Source: Armatimonadota bacterium (GTDB lineage: Bacteria; Armatimonadota; Fimbriimonadia; Fimbriimonadales; Fimbriimonadaceae). Taken from it: a DNA stretch of 61,583 bases. Under the pieces are notes generated by a model. That model was given only the letters and a program-made list of their open reading frames with translations, searched no databases and was not told the origin of the DNA. The translations under genes were made by a program, and so were the position numbers. Below are positions 23,799-32,836 of this stretch, piece by piece (the stretch's first letter is position 1; every line of letters starts with the position of its first letter). The stretch spans positions 1-61,583 of the forward strand of contig JANYCU010000023.1 in NCBI GenBank assembly GCA_025360125.1, in the 5' to 3' direction.

Positions 23799-25172
23799 AT
23801 GCGCGTCATGATGCTTTCTTGGGAATACCCGCCCCGAATTGTTGGAGGCATCAGTCCACACGTGTACGAGCTCAGCCAAGAACTTGTAAAGAAGGGAGTT
23901 GATGTCCACGTCATCACCAAATCAACCCCGCTTGCGCCAGATGAGGAAACCGAATCGAGCGGCGTTCATGTTCACCGAGTCCACCTCGACGAAGTACCCA
24001 ATGACTTCATCCACGAGATCCAGCTCCTCAATCTAGCGACGGAACGGCGGGTGAGAAAACTCCTCGAAGATTGGCGACCAGGCGGACAGCCAACCGTCTT
24101 TCACGCCCATGACTGGCTCTCGTTAGATGCCGCGCGGACGCTCAAATACGAATACAAACTTCCAATTATTGCCACCCTGCACGCAACCGAATGGGGGCGC
24201 CATGGCGGAATTTTTACCGACACGAGCCAATACATCGCCGAGCAAGAATTTTGGCTTACTTACGAGGCGTGGCGGCTCATTGTCTGCTCGGAATTTATGC
24301 ACGGAGAAGCAGTCCGGCTCTTCAACTGTCCGTTCGACAAAGTCGATGTCGTTTTCAATGGAGTGAATGCCGAAAAGTTTCAGTTTGAATGGGCCGACGA
24401 AGCGCGCGATACCCTTCGAAAGCAGTATGCCAAGCCAGATGAGAAGATTGTTATCTATGTTGGTCGGTTTGTCCGTGAAAAAGGCATCCAGGTGCTTTTA
24501 AACGCTGCGCATGTGGTTCTGGCCGACCAGCCGAATACCAAGTTCCTGATTGTGGGCGGAGGACACCGAGAACGATTTGAGAAATTTGTCGACTGGGCTG
24601 GCCTTGGCGATCGCGTAGTTTTTGCTGGATTTAAAGCTAATCGAGCTCTTCACGAGTTGTACCGCTGTGCAGACGTTGCGGTTTTTCCAAGTCTCTATGA
24701 GCCGTTTGGAATCGTTGCTCTTGAAGGCATGGCCGCCGGAGTCCCGGTCGTTTCTTCCGATGCGGGAGGACTCAAGGAAATTGTTATCCACGAAGAAACC
24801 GGGCTCACCAGTTTCGCCAATGATCCATCCTCCTTGGCTTGGGCTATCCGGGAGGCCTTAAATAATCCGAAAAAGAGTCGCGAAATGGCACTGCGTGCCC
24901 AAAAAAGGCTTGACGAAGACTTTAAGTGGTCGCTCCTCGCCGACCAAACTGCGGCAATTTATGACCGAGTATGGAGTGAATTTCTGGAAAGCTATTGGGC
25001 AGAAAATACTGTTTGGCCAGTTTCACCAGGTGCCGAAGAGCGATACCAACTAATGCAACTTGCCGAAAAGGCAAAAGCAGCCGACGCTATATCCCGGCCA
25101 ATGCCGCGACATTCAAACTTTATCGTCGAAGAAGACGATGTGGACGAAATTGCCGCCTACATCGAGCCATAA
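23799..25172 (+). CDS. GT4-family glycosyltransferase (glycogen-synthase-like)
   Basis: 457 residues. GT-B fold: the N-terminal lobe opens MRVMMLSWEYPPRIVGGISP with HVYELSQELVKKGVDVHVIT, and continues FHAHDWLSLDAARTL. The C-terminal lobe contains VGRFVREKGIQVLL and the donor-binding PSLYEPFGIVALEGMAAGVP with an E-x7-E arrangement. It is retaining, uses a nucleotide sugar, and is cytoplasmic. It resembles the GlgA/MalP-associated GT4 branch more than cell-surface transferases, so a glycogen or trehalose-related role is possible but not shown. The C-terminal 60 residues are an extension. A C/T-rich low-complexity spacer (23700-23790) separates it from rimM. Confidence 0.87.
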   Translation: MRVMMLSWEYPPRIVGGISPHVYELSQELVKKGVDVHVITKSTPLAPDEETESSGVHVHRVHLDEVPNDFIHEIQLLNLATERRVRKLLEDWRPGGQPTVFHAHDWLSLDAARTLKYEYKLPIIATLHATEWGRHGGIFTDTSQYIAEQEFWLTYEAWRLIVCSEFMHGEAVRLFNCPFDKVDVVFNGVNAEKFQFEWADEARDTLRKQYAKPDEKIVIYVGRFVREKGIQVLLNAAHVVLADQPNTKFLIVGGGHRERFEKFVDWAGLGDRVVFAGFKANRALHELYRCADVAVFPSLYEPFGIVALEGMAAGVPVVSSDAGGLKEIVIHEETGLTSFANDPSSLAWAIREALNNPKKSREMALRAQKRLDEDFKWSLLADQTAAIYDRVWSEFLESYWAENTVWPVSPGAEERYQLMQLAEKAKAADAISRPMPRHSNFIVEEDDVDEIAAYIEP

Positions 25173-25187
25173 ATACGTTGTGAGTCG

Positions 25188-27266
25188 TTAGCTTGCGCCA
25201 AATAACATAGCGATCAGGTGCACAATGAGTGCGCCAACATATGCGAATACTGTCATGTAGATGAACATGACCCAAGGCCATTTTCGGGAATTTGTCTCTC
25301 GACGAACGGTTGCCAAGGTTGAGAAACACTGGGCACAAAGGGCGAAGAAGACCATTAGCCCGACGGCTGTCCAAGGCGTAAAGAGCGGCTTATTGTCGGG
25401 CCACTTTGCGTCAATCAACTTCTTGGACAGTTTTTCATCGAGTTTCTTGTCATCTTTTCCTAACGAGAACAAGATTCCAAGTGACGGGACAACGGTCTCT
25501 CTGGCGGGAAAGGCGCTCAAGATGGCGGTTGAAATTCGCCAATCGAAACCCAGCGGCCTGAAGACAGGCTCTATTCCCTTTCCAAACGTTCCCAAAACTG
25601 AATGTTCCAGTTGGATTTCAGCCGCAACTTCTGGCGGAGTTCCTGCTGGTATGTTGTATCGAGGGAAGTATCCTGCGGCCCAAATGATCACCGACATGAC
25701 CAAAATTGTCGTACCTGCCGTCGTGACAAACACTTTTCCCCGAGTGAACATCGCGATAAATATGTCCTTCCACTTTGGCAACTGATAAGGGGGTAGCTCC
25801 AAAAGGAATGGCAAGCGTTTCCCTTTCAGAATTTTTTTATTGATGAAGAAAACGACAGGAATAGCGAGGCCAAACCCGAGGAAATGCATGGCGAACAAGG
25901 TGAATCCAGCCCAAAAAGGTCCAAATTGAGGCTCGATGAAGGCACCGATCAGGAGCATATATACAGGAAGCCGAGCGGAGCAACTCATCAGTGGAGCGAC
26001 CAGAATCGTTGCGAGACGACTTTTTTGGTCGGGCATGACTCGTGCCGCCATGATCCCCGGAATTGCACAAGCAAAGCTCGATAGTAGAGGAATAAAGGCC
26101 CGTCCATTTAGCCCGCACCAACCAAGCAGCCGGTCCATCAAGAACGCTGCCCGAGCGAGGTAACCAGTACCTTCAAGAAGAGCTATACAGAAGAACAGAA
26201 CAAGGATTTGGGGCAAGAAAACAAGCACACTGCCGATTCCTCCAACAATTCCGTCTACAACCAATGATCTGAGTACAGGAGCCCCTTGCAGCAAGTTGCC
26301 GAGAACGCCCCCCAATGAATTGAAACCATTTTGAATAAGGTCCATCGCAGGTTTAGAGAACGTGTAGATACACAGGAAAACCAGATACATTACGAGAACG
26401 AAAATCCCAAGTCCAAAAACACGGTGGGTAAGGATTAGATCAAGTTTGTCGGTTACGGTAACCGCTCTTCGAGGCTTCTTGATTTGGGATATGACTTCTT
26501 TTTGAACTTTCGACGTCCAATGATAGCGAGCCGATGGATCGAGATGTCGCTCTAGACCTTCTTTGGCCAAAAGGAAGTCGGGACGTAACTCGGGAAATTG
26601 ATCAAAGTAGTGTTCGAAGGCTGGTTCGCCTTCCTGAATTTTTGCCTTCAGCTCTTCAACCGAAAGGTCAAATCCCATTCGGTTCAAACGATCTTTGAGC
26701 GGCAAAATTGCTTCGGTTCGATCAATAACCGGACCAGAAATGGTTGGATTCGCCAATTCAGCAAATATTGCTGTTCGCAAGGCGGCTATTCCCTTCTCTT
26801 TATGACCAACCAGCGGGATAACTTTGCAACCGAGAAATTTCGATAGTTTTTCGACATCAAGCTTTTCGCCTTTTGCTTCAACCCGATCGACCATTGTCAG
26901 GGCAACCATGATCGGACGCCCCAATGCGCAAATTTGGGTGTAAATAAAGAGGTTTCGTTCGAGGTTGGAGCCATCAATGACGCAGACAATTAAATCGATG
27001 CTTTTGTCATGAATAACACTGACAGCAACGGCCTCATCTTCAGAGACTGCGTCGAGAGAATAGAGGCCAGGAACGTCAATAAATTCCGCACGGACTCCAT
27101 CTTGCTCGATAAAAGCCGAGACCTGTTCAACCGTTACGCCGGGATAATTGGCAATTTTTTGCTTCGAACCAGTAAGCGAGTTGAATAGTGTTGTCTTTCC
27201 TGCGTTCGGATTTCCAACTAAGGCAACTCGCTTAGGCGCGGACTTAGCCGAGGATTTCGACTTCAA
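25188..27266 (-). CDS. feoB: ferrous iron transporter FeoB
   Basis: About 692 residues from a proposed TTG at 27266; upstream residues in this frame lie inside feoA and do not look like FeoB. The cytosolic G domain has GNPNAGKT (about 18-25), NYPGVTVE and DVPGLYSL, with a helical GDI-like domain to about 270. The membrane part has two Gate motifs with cysteine (GRAFIPLLSSFACAIPGIMA and LSAFPARETVVPSLGILF) and about 8-11 membrane helices. It takes up Fe(II) across the inner membrane. It overlaps feoA by 23 bp. No FeoC and no clear Fur box were seen. Confidence 0.94.
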   Translation of the reverse strand: MKSKSSAKSAPKRVALVGNPNAGKTTLFNSLTGSKQKIANYPGVTVEQVSAFIEQDGVRAEFIDVPGLYSLDAVSEDEAVAVSVIHDKSIDLIVCVIDGSNLERNLFIYTQICALGRPIMVALTMVDRVEAKGEKLDVEKLSKFLGCKVIPLVGHKEKGIAALRTAIFAELANPTISGPVIDRTEAILPLKDRLNRMGFDLSVEELKAKIQEGEPAFEHYFDQFPELRPDFLLAKEGLERHLDPSARYHWTSKVQKEVISQIKKPRRAVTVTDKLDLILTHRVFGLGIFVLVMYLVFLCIYTFSKPAMDLIQNGFNSLGGVLGNLLQGAPVLRSLVVDGIVGGIGSVLVFLPQILVLFFCIALLEGTGYLARAAFLMDRLLGWCGLNGRAFIPLLSSFACAIPGIMAARVMPDQKSRLATILVAPLMSCSARLPVYMLLIGAFIEPQFGPFWAGFTLFAMHFLGFGLAIPVVFFINKKILKGKRLPFLLELPPYQLPKWKDIFIAMFTRGKVFVTTAGTTILVMSVIIWAAGYFPRYNIPAGTPPEVAAEIQLEHSVLGTFGKGIEPVFRPLGFDWRISTAILSAFPARETVVPSLGILFSLGKDDKKLDEKLSKKLIDAKWPDNKPLFTPWTAVGLMVFFALCAQCFSTLATVRRETNSRKWPWVMFIYMTVFAYVGALIVHLIAMLFGAS

Positions 27267-27480
27267 ATCCAGCCATTTCCTGCTTGCGGAGACACAATCG
27301 GTATCCGCGCAAATCAATCTCAATAGGGTCGCCGAGAGGAGCAATTTTGACGACTTTGAACTCAGTTCCTGGGACAAGTCCCATTTCATAGAGTCGAAGA
27401 ACTTGGTCCTTCGGTTCAGGAGTCTCGGCGATCTTCGCCCGCATCCCTTTCTTTAATTCTCCAAAGCCAATTGTTGTCAT
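27244..27480 (-). CDS. feoA: FeoA, SH3-like partner of FeoB
   Basis: 78 residues, standard FeoA length, with the SH3-like fold: LKKGMRAKIAETPEPKDQVL, RLYEMGLVPGTEFKVVK, PLGDPIEIDLRGYRLCLRK. It binds the cytosolic face of FeoB and supports Fe(II) uptake. ATG is at 27480. It is the first gene of a two-gene operon, with a 53-bp gap to the LolA-like gene upstream. Confidence 0.95.
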   Translation of the reverse strand: MTTIGFGELKKGMRAKIAETPEPKDQVLRLYEMGLVPGTEFKVVKIAPLGDPIEIDLRGYRLCLRKQEMAGFEVEILG

Positions 27481-27533
27481 TCAGTTTGCTCTTCTTTAAT
27501 CTACCCAAAAAAGTATTGATTCGTGTTGGTTGG

Positions 27534-28337
27534 TTATTGAACTTTGAAAATGGCGTCAGATGGCTTCTGGTTGAGCTGGATCTTCCCTGTCCAAGTTGTA
27601 ACAATGTTGATCTGAGTCGGGAGATTATTGGACTTATCAGTTATTGCCATGTTTTCGATCGTTTTCATGCTGACAAGATCAAAGGATTTGCTGATTTGCA
27701 TTTCATACCGACCAAGTGATTCATATTGATCCGTCACTTTGCCATCGGCATCTTTTAATTGATCACCAAACCACATTTGGCCGCTGATTGAGTAAACGGA
27801 AATGCCGTCGGCACCTTCTTTTTCTTTTGCTTCTGGATCAATCTTCTTAAGCCGAGCCAAATATCCTCTGAGGCTTTGGCTTTCCCCCGACCCTTGGGTA
27901 ACGAATTCCAGGAATGGGTTTGGAACGTCCCCAAGACTTCGCTTGGCTGCCAAATAGATGTTATGTACCATTTGCACGTGACGGTCGCCATTGGGTCCAG
28001 GAGGGCTTATTACTGGCTCAAAAAGTCGACGTCGTAAGCCACCTTGACGGCTGCCAGGCACGTCATAGCCGAATTGACTTCCATCGCTGACAACTAACCA
28101 ATCTCGTGGGTCAACGGTGTCTGAAAATTGGTGAATAAACACTTTGCTTGGACGCTCAAATTGTAAGTCGGTTTTGATCGAAACCTTTTTGCCCGCCGCC
28201 GTTTGTGACATGACAAATTCGCCAATTCCTGTATTGGCCTCAGCGTATTTTGAAAGGCATTTGCCGATAATATCCAGCGATTTCATTGCTGGAGCTTGTT
28301 GTCCGGCCAACATGAGAGCGATCGAGAGTGCAGTCAT
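27534..28337 (-). CDS. secreted LolA-like / outer-membrane lipoprotein-sorting-like protein
   Basis: 267 residues. A short hydrophobic N-terminus (MTALSIALMLAGQQAPA) may be a signal peptide. The body resembles the LolA/DUF2092 half-barrel: KVSIKTDLQFERPSKVFIHQ, a central insertion, MWFGDQLKDADGKVTDQYES, and a C-terminal INIVTTWTGKIQLNQKPSDA where family members have 'dp.lfdf'. Members bind lipid or lipoprotein in the periplasm. Its start directly abuts the stop of the cobalamin adenosyltransferase gene (28338), so it is co-transcribed, although no functional link is obvious. Confidence 0.6.
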   Translation of the reverse strand: MTALSIALMLAGQQAPAMKSLDIIGKCLSKYAEANTGIGEFVMSQTAAGKKVSIKTDLQFERPSKVFIHQFSDTVDPRDWLVVSDGSQFGYDVPGSRQGGLRRRLFEPVISPPGPNGDRHVQMVHNIYLAAKRSLGDVPNPFLEFVTQGSGESQSLRGYLARLKKIDPEAKEKEGADGISVYSISGQMWFGDQLKDADGKVTDQYESLGRYEMQISKSFDLVSMKTIENMAITDKSNNLPTQINIVTTWTGKIQLNQKPSDAIFKVQ

Positions 28338-28886
28338 TTATTTCGTACCTTTGGACCACTTCTGTTCTTCAATTCCTTTTCGATGGTTTAAGAGCCTTGA
28401 AAAGCAAAAGATCCAATCAGATAGACGGTTCACATACATTATGAGTTCACTTCTTAGCGGATTTATACGGTGAAGTGCCAAAAGTGATCGTTCTGCCCTA
28501 CGACAAATAGCCCGAAGATAGTGAAGATGGACGGCGGCGACGCTGCCACCAGGCAAAATGAAGTGCTGCAACGAAGGGAGTTCGGATTCCATTCCGTCAA
28601 GTTCTTGTTCGAGTATTTCGATATCTTGAGGCGTGACCGAAGTCAACTCAAACTTTCCTCCAGGAGGGCAAGCCAGTTCCGAACCGACATCAAAGAGTTG
28701 ATTTTGAATCCGAATTAACTTTTCACAATCCTCCTGGCATTCGATTACGGTTAAGCAAACCGCCACGTATGCGTTCAGTTCATCAATTTCGCCAATGACA
28801 TGGATGCGCAATGAATCTTTTGGGGTTCGATCACCGCCAAGTAGTCCAGTTTCACCTTGGTCGCCAGTCTTAGTATAGATTTTCAT
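28338..28886 (-). CDS. PduO-type ATP:cob(I)alamin adenosyltransferase
   Basis: 182 residues, a typical five-helix PduO/MMAB adenosyltransferase. Signatures are KIYTKTGDQGETGLLGGDR (ATP-binding N-terminus), VIGEIDELNAYVAV, and RRAERSLLALHR with the conserved Arg-rich helix. It transfers adenosyl from ATP to reduced corrinoid to make adenosylcobalamin. It overlaps the WecG-like gene by 4 bp. The B12-dependent enzyme it serves is not in the window. Confidence 0.92.
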   Translation of the reverse strand: MKIYTKTGDQGETGLLGGDRTPKDSLRIHVIGEIDELNAYVAVCLTVIECQEDCEKLIRIQNQLFDVGSELACPPGGKFELTSVTPQDIEILEQELDGMESELPSLQHFILPGGSVAAVHLHYLRAICRRAERSLLALHRINPLRSELIMYVNRLSDWIFCFSRLLNHRKGIEEQKWSKGTK

Positions 28887-29650
28887 TGAGGTTTTATTCG
28901 ACGAACTTTCCAGTAGAAAATTGGGAGATTTTTCACTTTAGCGATCTTTCTAGGGTTGAGGATAAATCTCCAGAGCCACTCCATCCGAATTTTTTGGATC
29001 AGTTTTGGCGCCCGTTTGACTGTTCCACTATGAACATCCAGCGAACCTCCAACTCCAATCCCAATTTTCGCACAGATCGTGCTTGCGCTCTCCAGAATAA
29101 ACAGTTCCTGTCGAGGCATACCCATGGCGACTACGAGAATGTCCGGTTTGGTTTCGGCAATTTGTGTCGCAATTTCTTCATCTGCCGATTGCTTGAAGAA
29201 TCCGTCACGTACTCCCGCGACAACCATCTTAGGATGCTTTAGCTTCAAATTATCGACTGCGGCCAAGGCGATTCCCGGAGCGGACCCGAGGAAGAAAATG
29301 CTTGAGCCTGTGTCTTCAGAAATACCACAGAGAACTTCGAGCAGGTCAACCCCGCTGACTCGGCCTTCAACTGCCTTACCAATTCGCTCAAGAGCCCAAA
29401 CCGGGCCAGCCGAATCTGGCGTAATCAGAGTTGCTTCGGCAAAAAGTCGCTGGTAGTCAGGGTCAGTTTCTGCGCTCACAAAAGCATTGGAATCCGCCGT
29501 CAACACGAGATTTACTTTCGTGAACGGCTCCTTCAGATAATCCAAAAAGATTTGCTTTGTCTGATCGATCGTGACACGGTCGATTGGATAGCCTAAGATT
29601 TGGACTCGTTCCGGTTTATTCGAATTGAGAACAATGGAATTTTCCGGCAT
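28883..29650 (-). CDS. WecG/TagA/CpsF family glycosyltransferase
   Basis: 255 residues. GT26 signature: NLVLTADSNAFVSAETDPDY, FFLGSAPGIALAAVDNLKLK, and PDILVVAMGMPRQELFI with the family's G-x-P-x-QE motif. Members add ManNAc(A) to lipid-linked GlcNAc in enterobacterial common antigen or teichoic acid linkage. Here surface-polysaccharide synthesis is the likely role, consistent with kdsB, GT2 and ABC exporter genes within 8 kb. It is the first gene of a three-gene leftward operon (WecG-like, adenosyltransferase, LolA-like). Confidence 0.9.
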   Translation of the reverse strand: MPENSIVLNSNKPERVQILGYPIDRVTIDQTKQIFLDYLKEPFTKVNLVLTADSNAFVSAETDPDYQRLFAEATLITPDSAGPVWALERIGKAVEGRVSGVDLLEVLCGISEDTGSSIFFLGSAPGIALAAVDNLKLKHPKMVVAGVRDGFFKQSADEEIATQIAETKPDILVVAMGMPRQELFILESASTICAKIGIGVGGSLDVHSGTVKRAPKLIQKIRMEWLWRFILNPRKIAKVKNLPIFYWKVRRIKPQ

Positions 29651-29747
29651 GGTTTGATTTTACCAATTGTCGGCACGAGGCTCCTTGTAAAGTCTTGTCA
29701 GGACAAACTATTAGAGCTCAGGATTTCGACCGAGGATTCTGTGTAGA

Positions 29748-30542
29748 ATGGTAAATGAAGCAATGAGTGCGACCGCGACAGCAACCAAAATTCGACTAAC
29801 CGTTCTACGACAGGATGGCGCCGGAAAAGAACAGCGATGGGATACCTTCGAGGTGAATTACGTTGACAAGATCAATGTTATCTCGGCTCTGATCGAAATT
29901 CAAAAGAACCCAGTTACCATTGACGGAAAGACTGTCAGCGCACCAGTCTGGGAAGCGGCTTGTCTCGAGGAAGTTTGCGGCAGTTGCACCATGAATATCA
30001 ATGGCGGCATTCGGCAGGCTTGCACCGCCTTGGTCGAAGAAGTCGGAACGTTGGTCGGCGACACCTATGAAGTGAAACTTGAGCCCATGAAGAAGTTTCC
30101 GTTGATCCGCGACTTGATCGTTGATCGAAGCAAGATGTTTGAGAACCTCAAAAAGGTTCGGGCATGGGTTCCGATTGACGGCTCATTTGACCTTGGAATG
30201 GCCCAACCACAAGACGACCATGTTCGCCAGCTTCGATACGCTTTGTCCCGCTGTATGACGTGTGGCTGCTGCATGGAGGCTTGTCCTCAAATTAGTGAGA
30301 AGTCTTCTTTCGTCGGTCCTGCCGCTTTAGGTCAAGCACTGCTCTTTAGTCTTCACCCCGTCGGCAAGAACCTTGACGGCGAACGTTACGACTTCTTGAC
30401 CGGTGACGATGGAATTTCTGGTTGCGGAAACGCGCAGAACTGCGTCAAGGTTTGCCCAAAGGGCGTTCCATTGACTCTATCTATCGCGCAACTTAACCGT
30501 GACACCGCGGTTCATAAAATCAAGTCCTGGATCGGTTTCTAA
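29748..30542 (+). CDS. sdhB: succinate dehydrogenase/fumarate reductase iron-sulfur subunit
   Basis: 264 residues (ATG 29763 is an alternative start). The ferredoxin domain binds [2Fe-2S] with CLEEVCGSCTMNINGG. The C-terminal domain binds [4Fe-4S] and [3Fe-4S] with CMTCGCCMEACP and CGNAQNCVKVCPKGVP, followed by the SIAQLNRDTA signature. It passes electrons from SdhA to quinone at the inner membrane. The partner genes sdhA and sdhC are not adjacent: the gene is alone and convergent with rel, with only 4 bp between stops. Confidence 0.93.
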   Translation: MVNEAMSATATATKIRLTVLRQDGAGKEQRWDTFEVNYVDKINVISALIEIQKNPVTIDGKTVSAPVWEAACLEEVCGSCTMNINGGIRQACTALVEEVGTLVGDTYEVKLEPMKKFPLIRDLIVDRSKMFENLKKVRAWVPIDGSFDLGMAQPQDDHVRQLRYALSRCMTCGCCMEACPQISEKSSFVGPAALGQALLFSLHPVGKNLDGERYDFLTGDDGISGCGNAQNCVKVCPKGVPLTLSIAQLNRDTAVHKIKSWIGF

Positions 30543-30546
30543 CCGA

Positions 30547-32766
30547 TCAAAGGCTGCGCCCGTCGAGCCTAAGCACCGTCATCACGTCGCTGAATTGCGA
30601 TATCTTCGTCATAATCGCGGCCAAGTTTTGGGTGTCTTTCACGTCAATCGTAGCCGTGATTTCGGCCGTATTCTGACCGCTAGTTCGGACATTGGCGGCC
30701 GAGACATTCGTTTTCGATTCGCCAAAGATGGTGGAGACTTCCATGAGAAGCCCTTGGCGATTGACGCAAACTATTTTGATCGTGACCGAGTACACGCTTT
30801 CATCGGGCGGCCAATTGAAGAGGAGTAATCTCTCTGGCTCTTTCATTGAAAATTCAAGGGCGTGAGGGCAAATTCGGCGGTGGATCATGATTCCTCGACC
30901 GCGGGTCACGTAGCCAATGATTTCGTCCCCGGGGATTGGGTTGCAGCACTTGGCTCGGTTGAGGAGAATGCCCTTAAATCCATCGGATGCTAGTTGAAGC
31001 TTCCCTTCCCGAGTCTTGGCAACTTCAATTTTCTGACCTTGCGGTGCTTCAGTTTGGGTTCCTCGAAGTCTGCTTATGACTTTTTGAACCGATATCAGGC
31101 CAGAACCAATTTTTGCCAGTAAATCTTGTCCATTTTCGACGCTGTCGAACTCTTTGGCGAGCTTTTCGATTCGATCTTCACCAATGTACTGTTTGGGATC
31201 AAGACCAATCGATCGGAGTTCTTTGTCAAGGGTTTCTCGGCCCCTGGTAGCGTCTTGCTCACGGTTGAGACGGCGGAAGTGAGATTTGATGCGGCTCCGG
31301 GCGTGAGCGGAACGTACGAACTCGAGCCAATCCCAGCTTGGAGTTGCGTTTGACCGGGTGATGACTTCAATAACATCACCATTTTCGACCTTTGTGCTGA
31401 GCGGGCTGATCATTCCATTGATCTTCGCGCCGACCATTTTCATACCCAGTTGGGTATGAACTCGGAACGCAAAGTCGACGGACGTTGATCCGAGCGGGAG
31501 ATCTAGAACGTCGCCATTTGGCGTAAAGACGAAGACTTGTTCTGCGAAAAGGTCAGTTGACAAAGAGCGCAGAAAGTCAGACGACGTTCGGGCATCGGAC
31601 GACCAATCAAATAGCTGTTGCCGTAGATTTGAGAAGTTTCCGACTTCCTTATCCGAGCCTTTGCCTTCTTTGTACGTCCAGTGGGCGGCCACACCAAATT
31701 CTGCGACTTCGTGCATGTGGCGGGTGCGGATTTGAATTTCGAGCGGTTGACCGCTTGGCCCGAGGACTTTGGTATGGAGGCTCTGGTACCCGTTCGACTT
31801 CGGCTTGGCGATGTAGTCGTAAAACAGGGCCATAAGCGGCACGAACATCTCGTGGACAAGTCCAAGGACGACGTAGCAGTCTGAGACTTCTTCGACGATG
31901 ATTCGAAGAGCCAAGAGGTCGTAAATCTCTTCAAAAGGAATGGCCTCCTTGACCATTTTGTTATAAATCGAATAGAGGTGCTTGGGGCGACCTTTGATTT
32001 CGACAATTTTGATGCCCCTTTGCTGAACTTTTTCCTTAATCGCAACGATGACTTCTTCGATTTCAAGTTCTCGATGGCTTCTAGACCCAGATACTCGCTC
32101 TGACACAGATTGGAATTCCCGTGGATGGAGATATTGAAAACTAAGGTCTTCTAGCTGCCACTTAATTTGCCAAATTCCTAGACGGGCGGCCAGTGGCGCG
32201 TATACATCCAGCGTTTCCGAAGCGATTCTGAGTTGTTTGTCGGGCGGTACATAGTTCAGCGTTTGCATGTTGTGCAAACGGTCGGCGAGTTTGATGACCA
32301 TGACCCGATAGTCGTTGGCCATCGCCAACAACATTTTTCTTAAGGTCTCTGCGGTTCGATTGGTTTCTGCTGCCTTCTTTTGCCGAGATGTGAGATTCTC
32401 TTGCTGTTGGAGTTTGAGCTTGGTTACGCCGTCAATAAGGTGGGCGACGTCGGCACCAAAGTATCCAGTGATTGCTTCGAGTTCAATTTCACCATCTTCG
32501 ACGACGTCGTGGAGGAGAGCGGCGATGATCGTGTCATCGTCCATTTGTAGCTCGGCCAGGATTCCCGATACCGCCAAAGGGTGCATGATGTACGGTTCGC
32601 CTGATTGACGAATTTGCCCAGCGTGCTCTTTTTCGGCGATGTAGTATGCCAATCGAACTTTGTTAATGTTGGCGGTCGGCCGGACCTCACGAAGGCGCTC
32701 GACAAATTGATGAAACCCTTCCGGGTCTTCCCAATCTCCTGGCAGTTCGTATTTGTCGGCAAGCAT
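30547..32766 (-). CDS. rel: bifunctional (p)ppGpp synthetase/hydrolase (Rel/SpoT)
   Basis: 739 residues, full RSH length. The HD hydrolase domain has ALLHDVVEDGEIELE (HDxxED intact). The synthetase domain (about 235-345) has IKGRPKHLYSIYNKMV and IYDLLALRIIVEEVSDCY. The TGS domain has FVFTPNGDVLDLPLGSTSVD. A zinc-finger/CC region with RAKCCNPIPGDEIIGYVTRG and a C-terminal ACT domain (about 660-735) follow. Both catalytic centres look complete. It makes and degrades the starvation alarmone in the cytoplasm. A GATGGC hexamer repeat (about four units) lies at 32801-32821, just upstream. Confidence 0.95.
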   Translation of the reverse strand: MLADKYELPGDWEDPEGFHQFVERLREVRPTANINKVRLAYYIAEKEHAGQIRQSGEPYIMHPLAVSGILAELQMDDDTIIAALLHDVVEDGEIELEAITGYFGADVAHLIDGVTKLKLQQQENLTSRQKKAAETNRTAETLRKMLLAMANDYRVMVIKLADRLHNMQTLNYVPPDKQLRIASETLDVYAPLAARLGIWQIKWQLEDLSFQYLHPREFQSVSERVSGSRSHRELEIEEVIVAIKEKVQQRGIKIVEIKGRPKHLYSIYNKMVKEAIPFEEIYDLLALRIIVEEVSDCYVVLGLVHEMFVPLMALFYDYIAKPKSNGYQSLHTKVLGPSGQPLEIQIRTRHMHEVAEFGVAAHWTYKEGKGSDKEVGNFSNLRQQLFDWSSDARTSSDFLRSLSTDLFAEQVFVFTPNGDVLDLPLGSTSVDFAFRVHTQLGMKMVGAKINGMISPLSTKVENGDVIEVITRSNATPSWDWLEFVRSAHARSRIKSHFRRLNREQDATRGRETLDKELRSIGLDPKQYIGEDRIEKLAKEFDSVENGQDLLAKIGSGLISVQKVISRLRGTQTEAPQGQKIEVAKTREGKLQLASDGFKGILLNRAKCCNPIPGDEIIGYVTRGRGIMIHRRICPHALEFSMKEPERLLLFNWPPDESVYSVTIKIVCVNRQGLLMEVSTIFGESKTNVSAANVRTSGQNTAEITATIDVKDTQNLAAIMTKISQFSDVMTVLRLDGRSL

Positions 32767-32836
32767 TTCGGAACCTTCATTATAGTTCGGGATGCAGGGC
32801 GATGGCGATGGCGATGGCGAGAAAAGACCAGAAGGG

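Noticed and set aside
27267-27389. N-terminal extension of FeoB
   Set aside because: These codons overlap feoA in another frame and do not resemble any FeoB start; the TTG at 27266 just before the G domain is a better fit.
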